Below, in pieces: positions 44,447 to 55,804 of a stretch of DNA of 64,000 bases (the first letter of the stretch is position 1; every line of letters begins with the position of its first letter). The stretch lies in NCBI GenBank assembly GCA_949318235.1, contig OX439127.1:2385672-2449671 (forward strand), in the 5' to 3' direction. The translations under genes and the position numbers were made by a program. Source of the DNA: Ecdyonurus torrentis. Lineage: Eukaryota; Arthropoda; Insecta; Ephemeroptera; Heptageniidae. Below the pieces are notes generated by a model, which did not search any database, was not told where the DNA came from, and worked only from the letters and a program-made list of their open reading frames with translations.

Positions 44447-45010
44447 GCATGTCTTTTGACTCTAGCTGATTTTGCTTTTCTTTTTTTTTTTCTTTTTTCT
44501 TTTTTTTTAGTAATATTTAATTGAAATAAAAATATTTCTTGTATATTTCTAAACAGTATTGGCTGATAATAAGGTATTTAAGTTAAAGAGGAAGATTTGG
44601 TGAGATATTTTTTGTATAACAATGCCCTTTAATACTAATTAATGTTTTTGCATGCATTTGGATGGAGTATTAAATAATTTTTTGTAATAAACTTTTAAAT
44701 ACTTTTTAATGTTTTTGCATTCATTTAATATAGTATTAAATATTTTTTGTAATAATACTTTTAAATACTTTTAAATGTTTTTGCATGCATTTGGATATAG
44801 TATTAAATAATTTTTTGTCATAATATTTTTTAATACTATTTAACGTTTTTGCATGCATTTGGATATTAGTATTAAATAAATATTTTTTTCATAATACTGT
44901 TTAATACTATTTAATGTTTTTGCATGCATTTGGATACAGTATTAAATAATTTTTTGTCATAATACTTTTAAATACTATTTAATGTTTTTTCATGCATTTG
45001 GATATAGTAT
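44447..45010. repeat. Six-fold tandem array, unit 62-66 bp
   Basis: Units share TTTTTGCATGCATTTGGATA followed by TAGTATTAAATAATTTTTTGT, starting near 44625, 44690, 44755, 44824, 44890 and 44958. A TC/T-rich tract precedes it at 44476-44508. Confidence 0.75.
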
Positions 45011-45834
45011 ATATATAACACGATAGAATGCTATTTGAAATTATAATAAATACAGTTTTGAATGCATTTTATTACGTTTGAATATTATATATTTTTAAAA
45101 ACTATTGGATAATTTTTCATACAATTTAACATTTCATTCATTGCCTTATTTAAATATTTTTAAATGTTATTTTATGTTATTACACAAAATTGAATACAAC
45201 ACTTTTCAAATTAATGAACGTTTTTTAATATAATAATATGGTTTTGCATATTTTACTAGATTTGAAAAGATAAATGTTATTTAATATTTTTAAATGTAAT
45301 TTAATAAAAAAAATTATTGGATATAAATGAATATTTTTTAATTTTATTTCAGAGAAGATATTGGGACATTTTTAAATGTTTTTATACAATATTCCACGTT
45401 TTCCTAAATTTTATCGCAGCATTTATAAGTATCCAAAACACTGCTGAAAGGGGCCAAAATGCTATGATTTTGGATACTGCATTTTTTTTTATTCAAAACC
45501 ATGTTGGTTTTTTCTCGTTTAGACTTATTATGCATGTTTGATAATTTAAAAGTGCGCTTTGTAATATAGGTCAAATGTCTTTTTAATTTTACAATATTTT
45601 TGAGCCGATATTATTCAATTTTATTGTTCAATACTTGTATATAATTGAAAATTTATTACAATAAATTTAATTGAATGGTGGTTACCGATGTGGCGTAAGC
45701 CAATTAGCAGTCACGGCGCGAATACAAAAAAGTACGCTTCTACTAATTTCCTATCCCTTACAGAATTAAGTAACCATCGTCCTGTCCCCCCTTTTTTTTA
45801 TAATACGTCAAAGTTACAAATTTAATTAAGGGAG
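45011..45834. other. AT-rich sequence, nothing recognised
   Basis: Diverged relatives of the preceding array continue to about 45240. No convincing gene. Confidence 0.35.
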
Positions 45835-46178
45835 TAGGAGACCGACGTCGGCCATTAGACTAAAACTTTTCTTGTCAAAAATAAATCTAAAATTTTGCAA
45901 AATGATACTTTAGCTTGAGAAAATTTCAAATATATAAACATTTGGGGGGGGGGTCACCGTGCAAATTATTTTTATATGATTTTTTGACATTTTAAGCCCA
46001 TAAGGACTAATGTTAATTTTAATAATTTTTTTCTTTTTTTCGGGACTTTCAAACATGTGGAAATTTTTATCACAGCTACTTGTGTCCCTTAGCTACACAA
46101 TGACACCAAATTTAGACCCAAAACACTTCTAGTTTTTGAGATATAAGGTCGGTACCATACTCCCTTAAACGTAGACTA
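45835..46178. repeat. TTAA-type MITE, full copy
   Basis: Starts TTAAGGGAGTAGGAGACC and ends GGTACCATACTCCCTTAA, so short inverted ends with TTAA on both sides. The interior has a G-run followed by TCACCGTGC and the block CTACACAATGACACCAAATTT. Relatives lie at 32137, 39740 and 51716. Confidence 0.75.
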
Positions 46179-47969
46179 ACTTGAACATTTTTTACTTTTG
46201 TGAAGAATTTTTTTATCGCTTATATTAAAACATTAACAATTTACACCAATAAGTAAATAATCAAATTAAATTCGAATCAATTAGATTCCAAAGATTTATG
46301 TATTTATATACTATATAGAAAAATTGAATATTGAGCTTTATTGGAGGTTATATTATATATATATAAATACATATTAAATGTGGTTCCAAATTCCAAACGA
46401 GTTATAAGAATAGTTTGGAATAACATATTTTACACATTTTAAACCATTGCCAAAATAAGATTCTGGTTAAAAGGTTATTTCAACTATAGAACCTTTCTCT
46501 TTTTAATCAATTTTAAGCAATTTATATAGGAGTAAAATTTATATTAAATTGATGACCCGTAAAAGTTTTTTTTTTTTTTTTTTTTTTTTATTTTAGAAAA
46601 AGATGCATTTGGCTGTAAAAATCTAATTTTATTTTGGACAGTATAAATATTATACATTTTTTTTATATATTTTTAATAGCCGATAATATATATAGTAATA
46701 ATAATTTTACCCTGGCTAAAAATTAATATTTAGCATTAGTAAAATACCTATTTAGAATATTAAAAAAAAACTAATAAAATAAAAAGCTTATTTTTCTAAC
46801 ATTTTATTTCTTTATATATTTACAATAATAATAAAAATTTCCTCTTATAGTTATTACTTTTCTCCCCCTTCTTCTCTCACCACATGCTTCTCGTCTACAC
46901 TGCGCTCTCTTGTTACGAACTCAGCAACAGTTGAGTTAAGTATGTTTGTGCTTTTTTTTTTTTTTCTTTTGAGTACAGATTTATGTTTAGAAAATTGGAA
47001 CTCGCGTCTTGTTTTTTTATATACGTATACAGCGAATTTTTCAATTGTGAATAGTAAGACTGTACTGTACACTATGTATTATTAGTATAAGACAAAGTGG
47101 TTTTAAAAATAGCATTCGTATGAGTAAAGACCTTATAGCATATAATATTAAATTTATACTATATGGTATAAGACTTTTTTTTATCACTTATGGTATACAC
47201 AAAGGAATAATTATTTTTAATATGTTTTACTTCTACATATTATTGTTTCTTGGAATCTAGCTCCTACAGTATATAGATAGTGATATGCAAGGTATTTTTG
47301 GCTATTTAATAAATTGGGGGGGGGGAAGTTAAGTTATTATGAGCAGGCGATTCAAATTCAAAATGTGTATTTATTAATGTTTTTACTTTTTATTCATTTA
47401 ATTATTTTTTTAAGAGCTTGAAAAATGGTTAAAATCTTAGCCCGCGAGATAATAGGAAAAATATAATACTGTATATATATTTGGTTGAATCAAATCGAAA
47501 TTTTAAGGATTTTGTTTTCAAAATTACGGTTCAAATGATTGTAAAATCCGTATTTTTATTGTCCACTTCAAAAAAAAAAGATTTTAAACGATTTTTTTAT
47601 ATGAACATAAATCCTAATTATATTATTAAAAAAATGTAAAAACTGTGAATATAATAAAAACCGAGATATCAATTCATAGATATTTCATTTTTAACGCAAA
47701 TTTTTCTTCTTCTAATTTTTCCTCTATGGCCAAACCAACAAAACTAATCAAAATATAATAAAAAAAATATAATTTTACTTTTTTTTTTAGTTCTCATGCA
47801 AAAGTTTTTAAACATAATTTGCTGTATATAATTTAACTACTATATGCAATTAAAATAAAATCACATAATTTATTCTGTGTATTTATATCATAATATCATA
47901 CATAATAAATAATAAATGTTGCTTGCATAAATAGTTGTTTTGTAAATTTGCTATAGAATTCATGCAAAA
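46179..47969. other. AT-rich sequence, nothing recognised
   Basis: Long poly-A/T runs (46566-46588) and a G-run (47317-47326). The minus frame at 46854-47072 is Lys-rich and has no family signature. Confidence 0.35.
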
Positions 47970-48191
47970 TTATAGTACATGGAACGTATTTTTATTATAC
48001 GTATTTATTTGATAGTCTGTATAAAATCTCTCACCAATATTCGGTTCTCGGTATGTTATAGGATTCCAAATAAACGTTGCTTGGTTTATTGATTGTCCTT
48101 CATTAAGGTAGCAACGACATACTCTTGGAATGTTTTGATGAGGATGATGTACCTGCACTAGCAATCTCACGACACGCACACGTTTACTCAT
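47970..48191 (-). CDS. Unknown small frame, 73 aa from an internal ATG
   Basis: ATG at 48191 opens a frame starting MSKRVRVVRLLVQVHHPHQN. It has two Cys close together (VCRCYLNEG), an FIWNPITYREP segment and a stop at 47970. Amino-acid composition is unlike the AT-driven frames around it, so it may be a real small gene or exon. No family recognised. It lies 2.5 kb left of the element 2 promoter. Confidence 0.3.
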   Translation of the reverse strand: MSKRVRVVRLLVQVHHPHQNIPRVCRCYLNEGQSINQATFIWNPITYREPNIGERFYTDYQINTYNKNTFHVL

Positions 48192-48239
48192 TGTCACTTC
48201 TACTATGTCATAAAAAATATATCTATAATTCAATATTCA

Positions 48240-49390
48240 TAAAATTAGGTCCTTTACAACATTAAAAAAGAAAAAAAATCAAAAAAAGCTTAGTTTTTAA
48301 ATATTATTAAATTATTTAATTTTTTTTTTAATGACGAGCGAGTCAATCAATAACATATTTTAAATAACTCCTATTATATAAGGCAATATTAGCTACAGTA
48401 TCACTTTATAAAATTACACTAAAATTATAATATTAGTTATTTATTATTGTATATTGTAAATTGTTTACTCTAAAAAATCCATTTAATAAAAAAGAAAGTT
48501 TTTTTTTTGAATAAATAAATAATAAAATAAACAAATAAATAAATAATAAAATAAATAAATAAACATTAATCTCCGTCAAAATATGCAATACCTTACATAC
48601 GATCTAATTAATAGAAAAAAAATGAATAACTAATCAAGCTACACACATCTATACATCGTATCGACATTCCAGTCAGTATGCATTAAAAACAACAATCAAA
48701 ATAATAAACAAGTAAAAAAATATATTATATAAAATACAATTTCTACGCTGCTACACTTGAATAGCTGCTTACTCTAGCCACTCCAAGAGAACACTGCAGT
48801 TCTAAAAAGGAGGGGAGATGGGATAGAAATGTCAAATACTACCCTTCTTTACCACTACCAACCCCAACCTACTCTACCGTGATCACGTGAGTTCTGTGTC
48901 TACTTGTTACTTGGAAAGCAAAAGAGCAGTGGGGGGCGCATAGCAACAACATTTAACATACAGTTCAGTGGTTTTCTCCCAGTGAGATTTTGGCATATGG
49001 ACTGTCAACAAGGTGTCATAATTTAGAAAACAGATGCACACCAACTAAATGAGTGGTTTGTCTTTATGTTACATGGAAAAGATTACTCTTTACTACTTTG
49101 ACGGATCTTTTAATAGGTGTTACGGTCGGAGGAGGAAACAAAGTTTTTTTTTTCTGTTAAATTAAATTAAGTATATAAATAATAGCCACGAACAAAATAA
49201 ATTACCTATAATTTATTATATTAGTATATGTAACATTTAGAATAAATTATTGTTACGTACCAAATTTGAAGAGCATAAATGATTATGCTGTTAAAGGTAG
49301 TTTTTATGTTATAATGCATAAATTATGCTATGGTAAAAGTTGTATTAAAAACCAATTACATTAGTAGTATGTCTTTGTGACTTCTAAGGT
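48240..49390. other. Left flank of element 2, no gene recognised
   Basis: Simple AATAAATAAA runs at 48510-48565. A GC-richer block at 48770-48990 carries AAAAAGGAGGGGAGATGGGATAG, CCGTGATCACGTGAG and GTGGGGGGCGC, which looks promoter-like or terminal. Confidence 0.35.
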
Positions 49391-49512
49391 GCCCAAGTTG
49401 AACTTGAGCCCCAAGTTGAACTTGAGCCCCAAGTTGAACTTAAGACCCAAGTTGAACTTAAGACCGAAGTTGAACTTTAGCCCCAAGTTGAACTTGAGGT
49501 TCAAGCTTCACT
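49391..49512. repeat. 18-bp tandem repeat, about 6.5 copies
   Basis: Unit CCCAAGTTGAACTTGAGC with small variants. The core AAGTTGAACTT is itself nearly palindromic. Confidence 0.85.
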
Positions 49513-50570
49513 TGAAATCTAAGTTATAAATCCAAAAGCACAAGTTTACTGAAATCAGATTTTTAATATTTCTCTTTTAGTCGAATTTAAAATACAGAAG
49601 ATTAATTTTTATAACTATACTTTTTTTACAACTATTCTCTTAAGTACACACACTAAAAATAAATACAGTTATTTTTTCATATTGTTTAAGATTTAACTGT
49701 ATAGTTATTGAATAAATAGTTTATTTGACCTGTTTTAAAAAAACACACCCTATCAATTTAGAGGTAAAGTATTAAAAAAAAATATTTTTTCCCGCAAATA
49801 TTAAAGAATTATAGCAGTAGTTTCAAAATATTTCAAAGTTAACCTAAATTTTTGAAATACTGCCTTTTGAAAAAAACGAAAAAAGAGAAGCTTTGAATTT
49901 AAAGTGAAAAATATGTATGAGTGAAGAAAATAAAAAAATATTTAAGATATTTTTGAAAGACGTGAAGTGGAAGAAACAAGATAATAAAATAATGAATTTT
50001 AAAATGACTAATTTTCTTAAGAAATAATTCAGCAATTATTTTAAAGATTGTAAAAGCTTATTCTTTGACAAAAGTCTTAACTGTAAATGTAAATTTTTCT
50101 TTCTGAATTTGAAACAAGTTAAAGAGATTAAAAAAAAAAATGAAAAAAAAGTTACTTTGAGAGCAAAAAGAAAAAATATGATGTTAAGTCTCTACCTCAT
50201 TACTATGCACCCTTGCTTTAACTTTTTGAAAAAGTAGGTCAAAAATTAAAAAGAATTTTTTGCAAAAAAGGGTGCTAGCAATAGGGTTAAAAATAAAAAC
50301 TCAATGATTTTTGCTATAGATGGAGCTAACTATCAGGTCGTTTTAAAGATAAAATACCTGAAAATTAGAAACACATATTATTGGTTATTTTTGTTACCTT
50401 CATTTTAAATTTTTTTTATTGGTTTTTCCTTTTTAATCCTTTTTTTCATTTGCTAAAAACAGAATATTAAAATAAAAAGAAATTTTCTTTTATTTTGATT
50501 TGCTTTGAGGTAAATTATTAGGGAGGAACTGGAAAATAGAAATAAGAAAGAAAAGTGGAGGGATGAAAGG
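49513..50570. other. AT-rich sequence upstream of element 2 promoter
   Basis: No gene recognised. Poly-A rich on the plus strand near 50130-50160. Confidence 0.35.
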
Positions 50571-50572
50571 CT

Positions 50573-50586
50573 ATAAAATCACGTGA
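50573..50586 (+). promoter_or_regulatory. TATA box and TCACGTGA palindrome upstream of element 2 PolB unit
   Basis: TATAAAA at 50573-50579, directly followed by TCACGTGA (an E-box). A TTGCATAG or TTCATTC initiator-like site lies about 28-38 bp downstream. The first in-frame ATG of the spliced gene is at 50715. Confidence 0.5.
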
Positions 50587-50714
50587 TAGACTAGTCTTTG
50601 CATAGTTTTCATTCAACTTTAAGTGAAAGTATAAGCAAAGAAGTCTTTTACGTGCTTTTATTTGTAATTATATATCTCTGTGTTTTATTATTTACGGTTA
50701 ACAACATTTTGAAG

Positions 50715-51099
50715 ATGGTTCAACAATCGAAAATTATTAGTGAGGAGTTGGAGACCAGTGTCAACATCTGCGGTGTGGAAGCAAATCGTATTGCTGCTAT
50801 CACAAAAATTATTAAAGGGAACTCTAGTTTAAGTCCGGCTATTCAGGGGGTGTTGGTTTCGAGTTTAAGTTACGTCTACTTCAACAAAGTGATTAAAAAT
50901 AACGAAGCGATATCCGGTGTTTCTGATTATAATATTAACTTATTAGCAAACGGATATCGCTTCTATACTGAGTTGAATGACAAGCCTACGCCAGATATGA
51001 ACGCAAGGTATACCAGTATACTCTCGCGCGGCTTCAATGATATGAGTTCTCCGAAACCCAAGAAGCCCAAGCTCAGTGTAGATGAGCATTATCGTTTCG
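50715..51099 (+). CDS. Element 2 PolB unit, exon 1
   Basis: ATG at 50715; the frame also runs 39 codons further upstream without another ATG. It encodes 128 residues: an Asn/Ser-rich, mostly helical region (SYVYFNKVI, LANGYRFYTEL) and a basic end with SSPKPKKPKLSVDEHYRF. Donor GTAAGT at 51100, phase 1. No family recognised. It is attached to PolB by the phase-1 exon chain, so it may be the N-terminal extension of PolB or a separate early protein. Confidence 0.55.
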
Positions 51100-51464
51100 G
51101 TAAGTAACGTTTTTTTATATATTTTAAAATTTATATATGTAAAATATAAGTTGCTGTCGTGATTTTAAAATATTCACTAACATTATAAATTTATTATAGC
51201 TCTAAAAAAAATAAAAAAAAATAAAAAAAAAAATAAAAGAATTATTATTTAGACTTTTTTATAATAAATTTATTAGACATAAACAAAAGTTGAAAAAAAT
51301 TAACCATAGAAAAGTCTACTTGTTTAATAATATTTTGAAATGTTACGCCTATACGCTTCTAATGTATTTTTTATTTCACATGAAAGAAATGAAATTTATT
51401 TTCATTATTTAAAATTTAAAATTTTCATTATTTAAAAGATGTGAATCAATATTAAAAAGTGTGT

Positions 51465-52985
51465 GTTACGGGCAACATACTTCGAAATTACAAAGTTGTT
51501 TATGTAATATGTATGTTTATGTATGTAATAAGGGTTGCATATTTTGAAATTTTTAAGTGTTTTAATAAAATAAATACCGTAAAAATAACATGAACGTGTG
51601 TTGCGAGTTGCAATATTTTATATTCTTTAGTTGTTCATATAAAAAAAACAAGTTTATATAATATTATAATGTTTAACGGGTTGCATAATTTTATATTTTA
51701 AAGTTATTTTTAAGGTGGGAAATCAGGTACTGCGGGATTTGACTAAAAAATTGTAAAGACAGAAAAATCTGAAATTTTGCTTCAAAAATGTAAAAAATGT
51801 GGGGGGTCACCATGCTAGATTTCAAATTTTGATTATTTGAAGTTTTAATCCCATTAGAGCCCATGTTAATTTCAATAATTATTTTCTCCCTTATCTGATG
51901 GTCACGGGTTCTGAAAATTTTATTTTAGGTAGCTGATACTGTTAACTTTAAAATGGCATCATAAAATTGGAAGTTTTCTTTTTAAATTTTGAGATACAAG
52001 CCATCTATATACAACCCTTAATTCAAAAAAAAATTTAATGTTGAAGTATTTTACGAGTTGCGCATTTCAATATTTTGAAGCTGTTTATATTAAAAAAATG
52101 TGATTGTTGTACGAGTTGCATAATTCAAATTTTAAAAGTTGTTAACATAAAAAAAAATAATCAAAATTGAAGAATGAATTACGGGCTGCATATATCGAAA
52201 CTTAAAAGTTGTTTGTGTACAAAAAAAGCTGCTAAATATTTAAAACGTGTGTGTTACGGGTTGCATATTTTGAAATTTTTGGTGTTTTATTAAAATAAAT
52301 ACCGTAAAAATAACATGAACGTGTGTCGCGAGTTGCAATATTTTATATTCTTTAGTTGTTCATATAAACAAAAACAAGTTGATATAATATTATAATGTTT
52401 AACGGGTTGCATAATTCTAAACTTTAAAATTATTTTTAATTTAAAAAAATAGTTTCATGTTAAAGTATATTACGAGTTGCATATTTCAATATTATGAAGT
52501 TGTTTATATTACAAAAATGTGATTGTTGTACGGGTTGCATAATTTTTATTTTTAAAATTCTTTATACATAAACAAAACTTGTATAAAATACAAAAATGTG
52601 CATGTTGCAAAAAAACAAACTTTTTTTCTTTTTAAAGTAATAAAAATTCTAAGCTTTAATAAAAATTAGGTGCGGGTTGCTTTTATCAAAAATTTATTAT
52701 TATTACTGCTACAGCAATCAAGTTTCTTTTTTTTGTTGCAAAAATATAAGGTTTTTTTAAATTCGATTAAAGCCATAGACCACATATATTAACATATACT
52801 TTTATAATGAATAAAAATGATATTGGATCTTTAAAACTGGTAACAATATTTACAAGAGTGTTAATTTGGTCCAACTAGAGAACGTAAAAATATAATTAAG
52901 TATGCAATTTACGTAAATATTTATGTTTATAAATGCAGAGACAGTAAACAAAATAAAAACGTTGTAAGGGTTGCATAATTTGACA
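51465..52985 (+). repeat. Spaced array of CGGGTTGCATAATTT motifs
   Basis: About 14 variants of (T/A)ACGGGTTGCATAATTT lie about 55-75 bp apart, near 51472, 51531, 51600, 51675, 52052, 52108, 52180, 52255, 52325, 52402, 52469, 52528, 52670 and 52965. Each is usually followed by a run ending AAAGTTGTT.AT. A block of about 190 bp is directly duplicated (51525-51715 and 52253-52440). A MITE splits the array at 51716-52017. Confidence 0.75.
51716..52017. repeat. TTAA-type MITE copy inside the motif array
   Basis: Bounded by TTTTAAGGTGGGAAATC and CAACCCTTAATT. The internal GGGGGGTCACCATGC and ACTGTTAACTTTAAAATGG blocks match the copies at 45835 and 39740. Confidence 0.65.
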
Positions 52986-53589
52986 TTTCTGAACACAGCT
53001 ACGGAACTATAGTTGCGTTTTAAGACAAAACTAAAGTTATTTTTATAAATCTTAATAAGTTTTTGTGATATAAAAGCTCATGTTTTTGTCAGGTCTATAC
53101 CTTTAAATGATATTTGATTTATACATTTAAGTTTTCAACTTTTTTTATAAGTTTAAAATCTATAACGATTTAGAAAAAAGTAAACTTGGCATATTTTGCA
53201 TTTTATTTTATTTTTTTGTTTTTATTTAAGTAATTGCACGGTTTTAAAAAATATTAACTTGAAACATTAACCAAAACTCAAATAATAGATTTCTAAAATA
53301 AGCACTAACTTCATACATACATCCTATATGCAATTAAAAAAAATATTTCAATTTTTCTACCTTTTTTATAATAAAGAGAGTTTACCTTTTTTTTACTACC
53401 AATATTTTCCTGTTTAAAAAGTATATATAAATATGGTTTTTAGCAATAATAAAAATAAACTAAATTTACCTTTTAATATATTTTAACAAGAATAAAATAT
53501 TTTGAATTTTTAAAGTTTATTTGATTGAACATAATTTTTAAACTTCCTGTTTTTTTAAAAATATTGAAGTTAACTTTGTTTTCTTTTAG

Positions 53590-53670
53590 AACCTGAGGAG
53601 TTAGAGGTTCTAACCAGAATACTTACGCGAAAAGTACCACTGAAGAAAAGTGAGACAACTTCAGTTAAAG
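53590..53670 (+). CDS. Element 2 PolB unit, mini-exon 2, 81 nt
   Basis: Acceptor TTCTTTTAG, donor GTAATT, phase 1 at both ends. Encodes a Glu/Leu start and a Lys-rich end (EPEELEVLTR...KKSETTSVK). Confidence 0.7.
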
Positions 53671-53780
53671 GTAATTTAATATTTAAATAAAACTTGTATA
53701 TCATAAAAAAAAATATCTCAAAAAGAAAACTTATTTTCATTTATTCTAAATATTTTTTTTATTGTTTACATTTCATTTAG

Positions 53781-53852
53781 AAATAGAGCAGAGTCGTGAC
53801 GTTTTGAAGCCACGTAGGTCTACAAAACACGCTGCTAAAAAAAACAATGCGG
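53781..53852 (+). CDS. Element 2 PolB unit, mini-exon 3, 72 nt
   Basis: Acceptor TTCATTTAG, donor GTAAGT, phase 1 at both ends. Encodes EIEQSRDVLKPRRSTKHAA and a Lys/Asn end. Confidence 0.7.
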
Positions 53853-53924
53853 GTAAGTTTAAATATTTTTAAACAATTATGTTTTATAATAAAGGCAAGA
53901 ATAACATTAGCTTTTCTTTTACAG

Positions 53925-53987
53925 AGAGATCAACAACTGCACTAGAAATTTCTACTGCAACTTCAAAGAAAATACATCATCTTAAAG
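53925..53987 (+). CDS. Element 2 PolB unit, mini-exon 4, 63 nt
   Basis: Acceptor CTTTTACAG, donor GTATTT, phase 1 at both ends. Encodes ERSTTALEISTATSKKIHH and a Lys end. Confidence 0.7.
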
Positions 53988-54104
53988 GTATTTTAGAGTG
54001 TTAATACTTTAAGAAATAATAAAAAAGATTTTTATAATATGGTTGTTTTCTTCATTATAAAATTATTTTAAAAAATGCAAGATATTAATGCTTTTTTTTT
54101 TTAG

Positions 54105-54164
54105 AAAATTCTACTGTTCCTAAGACAGCAGCACTTATCCCAGGAAAACTTCAGAAAAGAAGAG
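54105..54164 (+). CDS. Element 2 PolB unit, mini-exon 5, 60 nt
   Basis: Acceptor TTTTTTTAG, donor GTAATA, phase 1 at both ends. Encodes ENSTVPKTAALIPGKLQKRR. Confidence 0.7.
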
Positions 54165-54409
54165 GTAATATGAAATATCTATATTAGTATGTTGAATTTT
54201 AAAATTAAAGGTTTTATATAGGAATAATATATCTTAATTTTTTATTTAAAAAAATTAAAAACAATAATATATAAAAGAACATTTTATTTATATTTTTTAA
54301 AGTCTTATTTCTCTAAATATAGATAAAAATTGTACAAAGTAAATTTGTTATATGGCTTTCCTAAAAATATTATTATTTCTTATTATTTAATTTTATTTCT
54401 TTTTTGCAG

Positions 54410-55697
54410 CTGATATCTCTATTGATGCAACTTCTTATGTGGACCTTAAGAAGAAGAAGATAAGTGTTAAGGATTGGCTTACGGCTCAACCAGCTTCTTC
54501 GTCTTCAAATTCTAACGATGCGTATGCTGAAAGTTCTACAGCCGAAGAAGTGGTGGATGATGAAGATGATGCAAGTACAATTGTCGCTGAACGTGAAGAC
54601 CTTAGAGATAGCGACATAGAATTACTTGAGTATGATCGGGACCAGCATTACATGGTAAACCCTGCTTCATACGTTCCATCTGAAGAATATCAAAACAAAG
54701 TTCAAAACTTAAATAACTTCGGAAATGCTATTGTGAGGAAAAATTTTATTCCTAAAAATGAAGTTAAAGTTATGCGCAGTTTTGGTCTCAATGATACCAG
54801 AATTATTAAAGCTATCTGAGAACTTCAAGATGTAAACAAAGGAAGAGATCCACAACAGATTGATGCTGAGCTATTCTATTATTTTGTGGATCAACAAGAT
54901 GATGCTATGTTGTTTAAATTACAGTCTCACAGTGCTAAAATTTTGCTTCTAAATGAAATGATGACCTGTACGGAAAATACCGATGAAAAAGGAGAGGAAG
55001 AAAAAGAGGTCAAAAAAGAAGAAGTGAAAAGAAATGAAGAAGAAAAAGAGGTTGAAATGAAAGAAGTGAAAAAGACAGAGAATGATAAAAATGAAGAGCA
55101 GCATAAAGACAATGATGAAGATGAAAAAATACCCATGTCTCAAGTTTAAACTTCAAGCAGTATGACGTCATCAGCCAGCAGCAGTAGTAACTCCGGAAGC
55201 ACTCAAAGTGGCAGCACCAGCAGCGGAAGCTCAAGCAGTGGCAGCAGCAGCACATGTGGCAGTTACAGCAGTAGCGACAGTGGAGAAGTAAGACTGGGAG
55301 CATGATAAGTAAATTTTCAGCAAAGAATGATTCTGGATCAAACTCTCTTGACAAGAAACAGGAGCTTAAGAAAATGGACTCTCAAAAATTGCTTTCAAAC
55401 ACTCCTAATAATACAACTCGAAAACGTGCTTATGCTTCAACTTTGAAATCTGAAGCACCAACTAAGAAGATCTTTAAAACAGAGTCCTTTGAACAATATA
55501 AATGTGAGTTGTCTGACATTAGCGATTAGGATTTTGATGATGAACCGCCTTAAGAAGTCGCACGTCAATCCTCTTTTTCACTAAAAAAGAAAAAATTTCC
55601 TGCCGAGACATTGTTGTTAAAACAAACGATAAAACTTCAACTTCTAAGCATCAGCAACAAGATAACAATCAGACTGGAGCTGGGAAAAACGTAAAAG
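54410..55697 (+). pseudogene. Element 2 PolB unit, exon 6, acidic/Ser-rich, with stops
   Basis: Acceptor TTTTTGCAG, phase 1; donor GTAAAT at 55698. The first 136 codons are open (basic KKKK start, SSSSNSND, VVDDEDD, then a structured segment with KVMRSFGLNDTRI). A TGA at 54817-54819 follows, then the same frame continues through a Glu/Lys-rich coiled-coil-like stretch to a TAA at 55147-55149 and a Ser/Gly repeat. A frameshift near 55300 leads into a basic segment (RKRAYASTLKSEAPTKK). Probably the long disordered N-terminal region of PolB; function unknown. Confidence 0.55.
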
Positions 55698-55804
55698 GTA
55701 AATATAATTTTTTTTGTTCATTTAGAAATATAATATAAAAATACATGAACATATTTAAAGAATAATTAATAAAACTGTTTTTTTTCTTTTATTTTTTTTT
55801 TTAG

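Larger units (their letters stand above)
51100..53589 (+). other. Long intron 1 of element 2 PolB unit
   Basis: 2.49 kb, donor GTAAGT, acceptor TTTCTTTTAG. It contains the spaced ACGGGTTGCATA motif array and a MITE (see separate entries) and otherwise AT-rich sequence. Confidence 0.6.

Noticed and set aside
41133..44524. Giant frames on both strands (MDGW and IHPS repeats, over 1000 codons)
   Set aside because: They are translations of a pure 4-bp microsatellite and carry no other sequence of note.
46854..47072. Minus 72-codon Lys-rich frame
   Set aside because: No family features, AT-driven composition and no splice or promoter context.
49391..49512. CRISPR-like array
   Set aside because: The 18-bp units are directly adjacent without unique spacers and the genome is eukaryotic.
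54927..55354. Minus frames rich in Ser/Phe/Cys
   Set aside because: Antisense of the Glu/Lys- and Ser-rich PolB N-terminal exon.
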